From Candidatus Cryptobacteroides merdavium (lineage in GTDB: Bacteria; Bacteroidota; Bacteroidia; Bacteroidales; UBA932), in the NCBI GenBank assembly GCA_017694755.1, contig JADIMO010000100.1, positions 1 through 36,735 of the forward strand: a DNA stretch of 36,735 nucleotides, in the 5' to 3' direction. Every line of letters begins with the position of its first letter. Position 1 is the stretch's first letter. A model generated the notes under the pieces. The model made no database searches, was not told the origin of the DNA, and was given only the letters and a program-made list of their open reading frames with translations. Shown one piece after another: positions 25,969 through 34,527 of this stretch. Position numbers and translations under genes: made by a program.

Positions 25969-28352
25969 TCAAGGCGCTCCTCTTGCTCGGGAGCCTGATT
26001 CCGGCATGCATCTGTGCGGATGCCCGGGATGCTGAAGTTGCCGGTATCCGGTTCTGTGACCGGTCGTACAGCTATGGTATGGGCAATGATACCATAAGGG
26101 TATATTTCAATGTTCTCGGAGATGACGGGAAAAGGATATCTGACTTGACTCCTGAACGCTTCGACGAGATGCTTTATTTTTATGAGGACGGGACTGAAAT
26201 ACAGGACAGGAGCGTAAGACGCATCAGCACGGGCATAAGGATTCCGCGTGAATATACGTTTTCTCTCCTGCTTGACCGCAGCATTCCGTCTGAAGGAAAG
26301 CGGCAGATACTGGATGCGGTCCGGAACTTCATGGAAGCTGCTCCGGATACAAGTGTCTTTGTATCTTTCTATGGGGACGAGGTGACAAACAGCATCCTTG
26401 CTTCGGAAGAGAATTTCGGGATTGTTGAGGCCATTTATCTTGATACTACGGCGATTGACGGCAAGGCCTTCTACAGCGGGGTATATTCGAAGCTGGCGGA
26501 GTTCTCACCGGAAGACGCCGAATACATCGGTGAAGTGAAATCGGCAGAATACAGCCAGAACCGTCTCATAAGTGCCAGGGCCGCCGAGAATCCCGGAAAG
26601 AATGTGCTGATGGTCTTTGCAGAAGGAAGCCGCAGGCCAGATGATGAACAGCTTGACTATATCAAGGTTTCAGACTACCAGTCGCGGCATTCCGCATTCT
26701 TGCCCAAGGTGTATGCCTTCTATTATACCGCTGACGGCGAGGATACAAGCATAGACATAACTCTTGACGGTATAACTCAGCCGAAGGACAGCGCCAACAA
26801 TGTCATCCAGGATTTGAGGGGCCGTTATCTGCCGTCATCGGACATGTCCGAGGTCCTGTCTTCGTTCGAGCAGATAATAGAAGATGCAACATTCGATTAT
26901 GAACTGGCATATTCCGCCGTTCCGGACAAGATATATTCAGGCAATGTGGAATATTCCGCCAAGTGGGGCCGTATTCCTGCCGGAGAGGCGACATTCACGA
27001 TAGGTTCTGCTGAACGTCCGTGGCCGGAGCACAGACAGAGCACGACAAGCATTTTTGTAGAACTGTTTGTCGCAATTCTGGTTACGGTGCTGACCTTTGC
27101 ATTCTTCTTCCTCATAATGAAGGTGGCGGTGCCGTATGTCAGGTTCCTGACATTCAAGTCCAGATACTACAAGAAATACCAGCCTGAGGAGAATGTCCAG
27201 GTGCGTATCTGCCATTATTGCAAGCAGGAACTGAAGCCGGGGCAGGTGATAGTGACAAAGTGCAGCCACTGGATGCACAGGCATTGCTGGGAAGAGAACG
27301 GATACAAATGCGCTGAATTCGGACAGAACTGCAAGACAGGCATCCAGGATCATGTGGAATGGAGGGAACTCTTCAAATGGAATACGGTCAAGGACTGTTC
27401 GCAGACTATAGCCGGCATACTTGCCGGACTGGTGAGCTGGATAATTTATGAAGTATGCGGCAGGGGCGGTTTCACAGGCCTGTCCAGGGCGATAGTCGGA
27501 TTTGTTCTTGACGGTTCAGGTTCACATGCATCATTCATTGACGACTGTGTCGCGCGTACGTCATCGTTCCTTATGATCGGACTTCTTTTGGGCTTCTTCA
27601 TTTCACTTGTATTCAGATACAAGGATGATGTCCGCAACAAGGACTGGAAGATATGGTTCAAGATCGTGGGCCTTTCATGTCTCACGGCACTCATAGGAAT
27701 GGCTGCCTTTGCAATAGGGGCTGACCTGTTCTGTCTCATATTGTCCTGGTCCGGAAAGACATACATTCCTTGGTACTGTTCTCTTCCTGCATATATGCTG
27801 TTCTCGATAAGTGTTTCCCTTGCATTGACCATAAAGTCAACCATACCTGTCAGAAGTGCCCTTTTCGGAGGCCTTTGTTCGTCCCTGATAGGTTTTCTTG
27901 TCCTGTATTTCACCAGGTTTACGGGAAGCGGGTATGAATGGCTCAACATGCTGCTTGCCTTCATCATCTACGGAGGCGGGTTGGGAGCTTCTCTGATTAC
28001 CGTGAGGATGCTCGCCGAGAAATATTTCCTTGTGGTCCAGAACGGTGTGAAGGCAGGAATGAGGATTCCTATCCACAAATGGATGAATGCGGTCGGCGGC
28101 GGCAACAAGGTTTCCATCGGAATGACCGGGGAATGCGAAATCCAGATGAACTGGGAAAAGGGGAACAAGGTGGCCAAGGAACATGCCCAGCTTTTTATCG
28201 ACCATGAAAAGGGACTGCCGGTCATCAAGCCGCTTGCAACCGGAGTGCTTTACAATTCGCGGGCTGAACTGCCAGTCAACAGGACTGCTGTCCTTTCCAA
28301 TGGAGATACCTTCAAGATTGGGGACACTATTTTCAAATATGAAGAAAACTGA
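25947..28352 (+). CDS. Polytopic membrane protein with vWA-like, RING-H2-like and FHA-like regions; candidate E3
   Basis: This 801-residue protein has, in order, a signal peptide (to about 24), a periplasmic region like vWA domains (YTFSLLLDRSIPS near 103-115, a damaged MIDAS; LMVFAEGSRR near 221), membrane span 1 (about 371-392), a cytosolic zinc-ligand array C422-x2-C425-x13-C439-x-H441-x2-H444-x2-C447-x7-C455-x6-C462, six more membrane spans (485-690) and an FHA-like tail (717-801, ending LSNGDTFKIGDTIFKYE). The array follows RING-H2 spacing except for the last pair (x6, not x2). Seven spans place RING and FHA parts both in the cytosol. With E1, E2, Ubl and JAMM genes alongside, an E3 role is the natural guess. 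The FHA-like part lacks the usual Arg and Ser that bind phosphothreonine. Confidence 0.75.
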   Translation: MDTKKKIVKALLLLGSLIPACICADARDAEVAGIRFCDRSYSYGMGNDTIRVYFNVLGDDGKRISDLTPERFDEMLYFYEDGTEIQDRSVRRISTGIRIPREYTFSLLLDRSIPSEGKRQILDAVRNFMEAAPDTSVFVSFYGDEVTNSILASEENFGIVEAIYLDTTAIDGKAFYSGVYSKLAEFSPEDAEYIGEVKSAEYSQNRLISARAAENPGKNVLMVFAEGSRRPDDEQLDYIKVSDYQSRHSAFLPKVYAFYYTADGEDTSIDITLDGITQPKDSANNVIQDLRGRYLPSSDMSEVLSSFEQIIEDATFDYELAYSAVPDKIYSGNVEYSAKWGRIPAGEATFTIGSAERPWPEHRQSTTSIFVELFVAILVTVLTFAFFFLIMKVAVPYVRFLTFKSRYYKKYQPEENVQVRICHYCKQELKPGQVIVTKCSHWMHRHCWEENGYKCAEFGQNCKTGIQDHVEWRELFKWNTVKDCSQTIAGILAGLVSWIIYEVCGRGGFTGLSRAIVGFVLDGSGSHASFIDDCVARTSSFLMIGLLLGFFISLVFRYKDDVRNKDWKIWFKIVGLSCLTALIGMAAFAIGADLFCLILSWSGKTYIPWYCSLPAYMLFSISVSLALTIKSTIPVRSALFGGLCSSLIGFLVLYFTRFTGSGYEWLNMLLAFIIYGGGLGASLITVRMLAEKYFLVVQNGVKAGMRIPIHKWMNAVGGGNKVSIGMTGECEIQMNWEKGNKVAKEHAQLFIDHEKGLPVIKPLATGVLYNSRAELPVNRTAVLSNGDTFKIGDTIFKYEEN

Positions 28353-28386
28353 CAGAAAACATTATCCTGATTATTATCATAACTGA

Positions 28387-29124
28387 ATGAAAAAAGTATT
28401 TTTATTATGTATTCTGGTGGCTGCAGCCATGGAACTGATGGCGCAGACACCTGTGGACCACTTCAATGTGGGGCCTTATGTGGTAGACTATAACGGAAAG
28501 GGCGATGTCAAGTACCGTCTCCGCGACAACATTGACCTGTATGAATTCTTCGAACTCCAGAAGGATACTGTGGTCATTTCCAAGGTGTCGGGGGAATCTG
28601 TCAAAAGCGCGGTCCAGATATCTGCGAGGTATGGCTCGTCCGTGTCATCTTCCAATGAGCTCGGAGTTGACTGCGTATGGAAGAGGAACATAGCTCCAAA
28701 CCTTTATTTCAATGGCGGACTTTCACTGCTTTGGGGATATCATCAGATGGAGAATGGCGACCGGTCCGGGATGCGCAACCTGTTTGAGGCGGGCATCCCT
28801 CTGCAGATTGAATTGGGCAGGCTTGACCGCAAATGTGCCTCTTTGTATGGCATTGCCGGTGTAATACCTTCATTCTATTCCACGAAAAACACTTTCCGTC
28901 GTCTTTTCACCGGGAATGCGGATGTGGAGGGTATTCTCGACGGCTGCGGCTTCCTGCTATCCCCTGTCCTTGAGTTCGGAGGGAACATACCGGTCGGAGG
29001 AACAGTCGTCCGCATCGGTGTCTATGGGGAGTATAAGATCAACTGCACTTCGGCCCCGTACGGCAGCTGCCGGAGTGCAGACAACAGCATGTTCATAGGA
29101 ACCAGAATCGGAGTCGTCCTCTGA
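28387..29124 (+). CDS. Outer-membrane beta-barrel-like protein
   Basis: This 245-residue protein has a signal peptide (MKKVFLLCILVAAAMELMAQ, cleavage after AQ or before TPV). The rest is alternating amphipathic strands rich in Gly and aromatic residues (LYFNGGLSLLWGYHQM, VVRIGVYGEYKINC, FIGTRIGVVL at the C terminus), as in small outer-membrane barrels. It has two Cys near the C terminus. Its place among T6SS genes suggests an outer-membrane anchor or channel rim for the apparatus, but family membership is not recognised. It starts 34 nt after the preceding stop. Confidence 0.68.
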   Translation: MKKVFLLCILVAAAMELMAQTPVDHFNVGPYVVDYNGKGDVKYRLRDNIDLYEFFELQKDTVVISKVSGESVKSAVQISARYGSSVSSSNELGVDCVWKRNIAPNLYFNGGLSLLWGYHQMENGDRSGMRNLFEAGIPLQIELGRLDRKCASLYGIAGVIPSFYSTKNTFRRLFTGNADVEGILDGCGFLLSPVLEFGGNIPVGGTVVRIGVYGEYKINCTSAPYGSCRSADNSMFIGTRIGVVL

Positions 29125-29144
29125 CATGGCCTGATAGGGAAATT

Positions 29145-30350
29145 ATGGAAAGGAAGATGACATATGAGTGGGGTGACGGTGTATTTACCTTGCTTTCGTG
29201 GTTCAGGAAAGAAAAGGTGCAGAATGCCCGGATTCTCGTTGCCGGTGCCGGCGCATTGGGCAATGAGGTCATCAAGGACCTGTCCCTGTTCGGTGTGGGC
29301 CATATCTTTGTGGTTGACTTCGACCGCATCGAACTCAGCAATCTCACCCGTTCCGTCCTTTTCCGGGAAAAGGATGCCATGGTACATGAATATAAGGCGA
29401 AGATTGCGGCAGAACGTGCCATGGAGATAAATCCGCAGATAAAGGTGACACCGATTGTCGGGAATCTTTTTTCTGATGTCGGCCTGGCCCTGTACAGGTC
29501 CGTTGATGTGATTATAGGATGCCTTGACAGCAGGCTTGCCAGATATCAGCTCAACCGTATGGCGATGCGTGCCGGAAAGACTTGGATTGACGGCAGCATT
29601 GAGAATCTTACTGGGGTGGTGAAGGTGTTTACGCCCGGGATCAACTGTTATGAATGCGGCCTGTCAAGAGAAGAGTTCAATATCATAATGCTCCGCACCG
29701 GGTGTGCCGATGTGGTCAGAAACCAGACCTCGATGGGCAGGGTCGCCACAACTCCTGTCAGTGCCTCCATCATAGGTGCCATCCAGGCACAGGAAGCGTT
29801 GAAGATGATTCATCTGGATGCATACGGAGCGGACAGCCTGCCTTTCACTACATTGCAGGGCAAGATGTTCCGTTACGAAGGGCTGACCAATTCCACAGGA
29901 GTCTACAGGCTTTCATCCTGGAAAAGGAACTGTCCTTCACATGGGGTGTGGGAGCCGGTCATTGAGGCCGGAAACCTTTCGGCTGACATGTCTGTCAGGG
30001 ACGCACTTTCTTCCCTCGGAAAGATATGTGGTTCAGGGACTGTGGAGATAAACATGATGAACAACAAGTTCATAGAGGCCATAGTGTCGGATTCTCCTGA
30101 GAAAGAATTCAGGGTTATGGTCCCTGAATCCAGACTGGATGAAACCGTTTCAGGCGATGCGGAAATGCGGAGGCTGAGCTATAAGACCATATTCCACAAA
30201 CGCTTCTTTGAGAACATAGACGGCTCGTTCCCATATCAGGACCTTACCTTGAGGCAGATAGGCATACCATATTACGATGTCATCAAAGTGACATCCGGCA
30301 AGGGCGAGTTTTTCGTGGAGTTGTCCGCTGACAAGAAAATGTTTGAATGA
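29145..30350 (+). CDS. E1-like Ubl-activating enzyme (ThiF/MoeB/UBA fold)
   Basis: This 401-residue protein would adenylate the Ubl C-terminal Gly and load it on a Cys. It has the nucleotide loop G34-AGALG, D58 and D60, N66-LTR69, Lys84/Lys86 and GCLDSR (D128). Zinc ligands appear as CYEC (168, 171) and CPSH (263, 266), the second with His in place of Cys. Cys187 (RTGCADVV) aligns with the usual catalytic Cys position, followed by TTPVSASIIGAIQAQEALK. Residues about 281-392 form a beta-grasp-like tail (LTLRQIGIPYYDVIKV), comparable to the UFD that recruits E2. Its stop overlaps the TssG start (ATGA), tying the Ubl genes to the baseplate genes. Confidence 0.88.
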   Translation: MERKMTYEWGDGVFTLLSWFRKEKVQNARILVAGAGALGNEVIKDLSLFGVGHIFVVDFDRIELSNLTRSVLFREKDAMVHEYKAKIAAERAMEINPQIKVTPIVGNLFSDVGLALYRSVDVIIGCLDSRLARYQLNRMAMRAGKTWIDGSIENLTGVVKVFTPGINCYECGLSREEFNIIMLRTGCADVVRNQTSMGRVATTPVSASIIGAIQAQEALKMIHLDAYGADSLPFTTLQGKMFRYEGLTNSTGVYRLSSWKRNCPSHGVWEPVIEAGNLSADMSVRDALSSLGKICGSGTVEINMMNNKFIEAIVSDSPEKEFRVMVPESRLDETVSGDAEMRRLSYKTIFHKRFFENIDGSFPYQDLTLRQIGIPYYDVIKVTSGKGEFFVELSADKKMFE

Positions 30351-31240
30351 TGGCCGGTTCCGAAATACCCTCCGGGCTGAAGGCGGAAGTCCTTCTTGAC
30401 TATATTCCTCGGGAAAGGCGCAGGTTTGAAATCTGCGGCTCCCATAAGCGGAATGCCTATCATGATATACTGGATATCGCTTCCGGGGAGGACGGGACAT
30501 GTGACATTTCCATAGGAAGGGACGGGCTGTATGATATTCTTCCGGAAGGCCTCTTCCACCCTGTCGACCGCTTTGAGAACATACCTGCCAATGAGTATCA
30601 TGAACGTTTTGAGGAGGAATGCGAGGCGCAGAAGACGGAAGAGGCGGAGGCACGGCATTTCTTCAGGCCGTTTGACGCTTTTCTGGCCGAACTCGGCAGT
30701 GTGGCGTACGGCTTCGGGCAGAAACATTATTCGGACAATGATGTCCTGTGCGGCATCCTGTGCGATTCGATGCCGGAGATATACAGGAACAACCGTTTTG
30801 TGGCCAAGGCCATGCCGTTCGTCCCCATGTGCAGCAGAATTAGGGGAGACAGGACTTTGTTGAGTCTGATACTGAGGAAGATATTCTATGATGAGAGCCT
30901 GCGGATGGACATGGACTGCGTCCCGGAGCTTCTCAGGGATGAGAGTCCGCGCTATTGCTCCTGTCTGGATGAACAGCCTGCCGATGGAGAGGAGACATAT
31001 CTGGGAAACGAATTCATTGAAGATATCCTGACATACAGGATTCATTATTGGAATGGGGATGAATGTGATTCCGATTTTCTGTCATTCGTGTCGGAAATCA
31101 GGGTTTTCGAGGATTTTGTGAACGACTGGTTTTCCGGGATTGAATCGGCGGTACGGTTTGATGTCAGCACCGATTCGCTTCCTGTCAGGCTGTCCGATGA
31201 CATGATATGCAATTATCTGAATTATAATACCAACATATAG
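30347..31240 (+). CDS. tssG: TssG-like T6SS baseplate protein
   Basis: This 297-residue protein is assigned mainly by context (tssK, tssE and tssF follow) and by the segment ISIGRDGLYDILPEGLFHP plus a later EARHFFRPFDAFLAELG, which I recall as typical of Bacteroidota TssG. In other T6SSs TssG forms wedges with TssF, TssE and TssK around the VgrG hub. No signal peptide or membrane segment is seen, as expected for a cytosolic wedge part. It is translationally coupled to the E1 gene. Confidence 0.65.
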   Translation: MMAGSEIPSGLKAEVLLDYIPRERRRFEICGSHKRNAYHDILDIASGEDGTCDISIGRDGLYDILPEGLFHPVDRFENIPANEYHERFEEECEAQKTEEAEARHFFRPFDAFLAELGSVAYGFGQKHYSDNDVLCGILCDSMPEIYRNNRFVAKAMPFVPMCSRIRGDRTLLSLILRKIFYDESLRMDMDCVPELLRDESPRYCSCLDEQPADGEETYLGNEFIEDILTYRIHYWNGDECDSDFLSFVSEIRVFEDFVNDWFSGIESAVRFDVSTDSLPVRLSDDMICNYLNYNTNI

Positions 31241-31244
31241 ACCG

Positions 31245-32234
31245 ATGTCCAGGAAAGTAACATGGAAAAAGGGCATGAGGCTCAGTGCGGAGATCTTTGA
31301 TGCCGCCGACAATGCGAAAGAAGAGTCATTGTCACTCGTGTCCATGCTGGCTTCTGCCGGAAGATCCGGCCTTTTTGCCGGACCGAAGCCGTTTGAACTG
31401 ACACTCAATATCAATGACAATGTTCTGGAAGTGGCGTCGCTGTCCTGCCATGGGGTTACGGAAAGCGGCAAGGTGATTGATGTTGAATTTGATTCCAATT
31501 ATTCACATACTTTTGACACGAGGCTCGGCATACCTTCCGGCAGCGGGGCGGATGCCTGGCTCCTTGTCCTGAAGATGCACGGCAGGAAATGGAGGGAAGT
31601 GGACGAGATGTATTCGGAATCCGAATATACGTTTGAACTGCAGGGCGAAAACACCAGGATTGATGCGGATTCGCTGCCTGTCGGCCGTATAGTCAACCGT
31701 TATGGCTGGAGGCTGGACGAGATGGACTTTGTCCCTCCGTGCCTGTTTGTAAGATCGCATCCGATGTATCAGAGACAGTTTGAAGAAGCGTCGGAACTTC
31801 TGGGAAAGATTTCCGGGAAATGCCGTTCGTCGGAAAACTGCGTGGCAAGGACCTTCCTTTCGGCAGTGTGGCCGGCTGCGGACAATGTGCTGATAACTTT
31901 TGATAAGGAGCGCGACATGCTCACTCCCGACCGCCTCTATGCGGGAATCCAGCAGTTTGTCAATTCATTTGTCATTGGCTGCAGGCTGGATGAACATATA
32001 AATCTGGAGAATCCGGAACCTTTCATGCTGTATGTCCGGAAGCCGTATGACAGGAGGAACCTCCTGCAGGACATAGCCCAGGGGCTGGCCCTCTGTGCGG
32101 AGATAGTCCTGAAGGTGGAGACTGTGTGTGCAATGACCGAAGAGAGGAGGAGCGTGCCGGAAGAGCCTGAACCGGAGAAAAAGCCTGAGCCGCAGAAGCC
32201 GGTCAAAAACCGTTGGGACGGGATTGAAATCTGA
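31245..32234 (+). CDS. tssK: TssK baseplate protein
   Basis: This 329-residue protein begins with the TssK pattern VTWKKGMRLSAEIFDAAD. The central part shows LVLKMHGRKWREVDEM and YGWRLDEMDFVPPCLFV. The tail has DIAQGLALCAEIVLKVE and a Pro/Glu/Lys-rich stretch ending KNRWDGIEI. TssK trimers link the baseplate wedges to the membrane complex, so in this locus TssK is the part expected to touch whatever replaces the membrane complex. It lies 4 nt after tssG. Confidence 0.85.
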   Translation: MSRKVTWKKGMRLSAEIFDAADNAKEESLSLVSMLASAGRSGLFAGPKPFELTLNINDNVLEVASLSCHGVTESGKVIDVEFDSNYSHTFDTRLGIPSGSGADAWLLVLKMHGRKWREVDEMYSESEYTFELQGENTRIDADSLPVGRIVNRYGWRLDEMDFVPPCLFVRSHPMYQRQFEEASELLGKISGKCRSSENCVARTFLSAVWPAADNVLITFDKERDMLTPDRLYAGIQQFVNSFVIGCRLDEHINLENPEPFMLYVRKPYDRRNLLQDIAQGLALCAEIVLKVETVCAMTEERRSVPEEPEPEKKPEPQKPVKNRWDGIEI

Positions 32235-32245
32235 ATTTTCACACA

Positions 32246-32746
32246 ATGGCAGGATTCATATGCATACCGTTGTCTGTCTCGCCCGGCAGTTCACCCGTGC
32301 TTCTGAGGGAAGAAGGTGAGCTGGAGAAAAGCATTGACAACATACTGGACCTGATAATATTCACACCGAAGGGTTCGTTCAGCGCAGACCCTGAATTCGG
32401 GTTTGAATATTGGAACCATGAGTTCTCCAATATGGACATACGCGAATTCAACAACAATTATGTCGGCCTCATGTCTTCCGGCGGTGTTCTGAATGAAATT
32501 TCAAGACGGGAGTGTGAAGACAGCATAAGGGAGAGCATTCTGGCATACGAGCCGAGACTTCTGCAGCCCGATGTAAAGATAAGTCTCAACCCGAGTGACA
32601 AGGTGCGGAACGGCAACAGGATTTCAAAGTATGAAATGCGCATCACCGTCACCGGGGCAATTGATGACGGGCTCGGAGTCAGACGGCAGTATGAGAAGAG
32701 GGTAGCCTTTATGGTGGAGCCCGTGGCACATAAGATCAACATCTGA
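32246..32746 (+). CDS. tssE: TssE (gp25-like) baseplate protein
   Basis: This 166-residue gp25-like protein shows the family signature at residues 28-55: SIDNILDLIIFTPKGSF, then PEFGFEYW, and a later REFNNNYVGL region and ISRRECEDSIRESILAYEPRL. gp25-like proteins start sheath polymerisation at the baseplate. Bacteroidota TssE often show such an N-terminal extension. It is separated from tssF by one base. Confidence 0.88.
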   Translation: MAGFICIPLSVSPGSSPVLLREEGELEKSIDNILDLIIFTPKGSFSADPEFGFEYWNHEFSNMDIREFNNNYVGLMSSGGVLNEISRRECEDSIRESILAYEPRLLQPDVKISLNPSDKVRNGNRISKYEMRITVTGAIDDGLGVRRQYEKRVAFMVEPVAHKINI

Positions 32747-32747
32747 T

Positions 32748-34526
32748 ATGGACAATACGATCCGCAAAGAAATAGAACAGCTTGAAGCTGACCTGAAGAA
32801 GGCGGGGCATGACATCAGTGATCCTGTCGCCGGGCTGATTGTGACCGCATTGTTGCATCAGGCGCAGAAGATCAGGGACGAGATTGAGAATATGCCGCAG
32901 AAGGTGGCGGACAGGCTGTGTACATATTTCATCCCGAGAAACAAGACAGGAGCGGTGCCTTCCATCTGTCTTGTGAGGCCGGAGCTGAAGTCAAGGAAAG
33001 GACTTGAGCCTCATGTTCTTACTTCCGGTACAGTGTTTTCCTACAAGCTGGACGCGAAGCAGACCCTGTCATACAGCCCGCTCTTTGCCAATCTCATAAT
33101 TCCATTTTCAAGGCTCCACCTTCTGACCCCGCATGTGCTGAAGTGCGGAGAATCTGTCAGGAAAGTCACGACCGGAAGAAAGGGCCAAGTCTGGCTCGGA
33201 ATGGAGGTCGATACGGAAATAGAGACTTTCAACGGTCTTTCATTTCTGATAAAGGGCACCGGAGGACTCCTGCCGGAAAGGATATCAGTAGGCAACGGCT
33301 CTGTCGGGCTGGCATATTCACCGGTATCCCGGACAGAAGACATCCCCATGCTGGAACCATTTGACTCACAGCAGTCCATGGATGTTTTTCTTGAGGTCCT
33401 GTCATGCTGGAAGAGTGTCCTGTCGAACATGGAGGATGCGCGGCTGTTTTATATTACCGACAGTCTCGATGACCGTGACGCATTCAAATGCAGGGCCTAT
33501 CCAAAGGCTTTCCAGCAGATGTTGGAAAGCAGTGAACTGGATTTGTTTGAGAACAATACCCTTTGGGTACTTTTTGACTTCGGGGACGATTATGAGGTGC
33601 CTGATGAAATAGAAATCATTCCGAATGCTGTCCCTGTGGCAAATGTCAGCCAGTATAGCGTCACACTGACACAGACATCACCGATGGCAAGGCTTACAAA
33701 GAATGACGGCTCGTTTTTCCTCAAGGTGGTGGAGACTTCCTCTTCATCGCACAAGCAGGGATTCAGCATGGTGGACGATGAGGTGGTGATCCGGGACTTT
33801 GGAGCCTCATGCTATGACAGCAATGCCCTCTACCGTGACGTACGGAATCTCTATAACCATTTTGTGGATGACTATCATGCCTTTATGGAATATCATGGAC
33901 TGAAGGACGGGGAACTGATAAAATCGTTGAGGGAGACTGTCAACCGTATAGGCAAGAGCGTCATGTCAGGCCAGGAAGGCAGGGCCATGTTTGACGAAGG
34001 AGTCTATGTCATGCGCAATGTCAACCTTGCAGGCCAGACATCTTCCATCCGTGTGTCATATCTTACGACACATGGAGCTTTGGGAAACACGCCCAAGGCT
34101 GGAGAAATGATGGAAAACAGAAAGGACGCCGCCCTTGAGAAGGATGTCGCCGTCATAATGTCCGGGACAGGCGGGGAGGACAAGGCTGATGCGGACCGGA
34201 AATATGAACTGTTGAGATACTATACCCTGACATCTGACCGGCTTTATACCAAGATGGATATTGACGCTTTCCTCAGGATGCAGCTGCTCAAGGAATTCGG
34301 GAAGGACGAAGTCAGGCGTATAGGCTACAATATCACCGTTCAGGGCGCAGGATGCGGCCCGAAACTGGGCAGGGGCCTGTATGTGGACATCTTTTTCAAG
34401 GACAGCAAGAATTATCAGAAGGCAAGGTCCGTGAGCCTGGACAGGAAGCTCCGGCAGCTGATGACGGAAAAGTCATGCATATCCATGCCAATAATGGTGA
34501 ACCTGTCCTGTATGGAAAATTATTGA
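32748..34526 (+). CDS. tssF: TssF baseplate protein
   Basis: This 592-residue protein has the TssF layout: an N-terminal helical region (IRKEIEQLEADLKKAGHDISDPVAGLIVTAL) followed by MPQKVADRLCTYFIPRNKTGAVPS, a beta-rich middle (TSGTVFSYKLDAKQTLSYSP, YITDSLDDRDAF, NTLWVLFDFGDDYEVPDEIEI) and a C-terminal part with a YYTLTSDRLYTKMDIDAFLR helix. TssF with TssG makes the wedge core. Gene order K-E-F with one-base gaps supports assignment over a phage gpJ-like baseplate gene. Confidence 0.85.
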   Translation: MDNTIRKEIEQLEADLKKAGHDISDPVAGLIVTALLHQAQKIRDEIENMPQKVADRLCTYFIPRNKTGAVPSICLVRPELKSRKGLEPHVLTSGTVFSYKLDAKQTLSYSPLFANLIIPFSRLHLLTPHVLKCGESVRKVTTGRKGQVWLGMEVDTEIETFNGLSFLIKGTGGLLPERISVGNGSVGLAYSPVSRTEDIPMLEPFDSQQSMDVFLEVLSCWKSVLSNMEDARLFYITDSLDDRDAFKCRAYPKAFQQMLESSELDLFENNTLWVLFDFGDDYEVPDEIEIIPNAVPVANVSQYSVTLTQTSPMARLTKNDGSFFLKVVETSSSSHKQGFSMVDDEVVIRDFGASCYDSNALYRDVRNLYNHFVDDYHAFMEYHGLKDGELIKSLRETVNRIGKSVMSGQEGRAMFDEGVYVMRNVNLAGQTSSIRVSYLTTHGALGNTPKAGEMMENRKDAALEKDVAVIMSGTGGEDKADADRKYELLRYYTLTSDRLYTKMDIDAFLRMQLLKEFGKDEVRRIGYNITVQGAGCGPKLGRGLYVDIFFKDSKNYQKARSVSLDRKLRQLMTEKSCISMPIMVNLSCMENY

Positions 34527-34527
34527 T

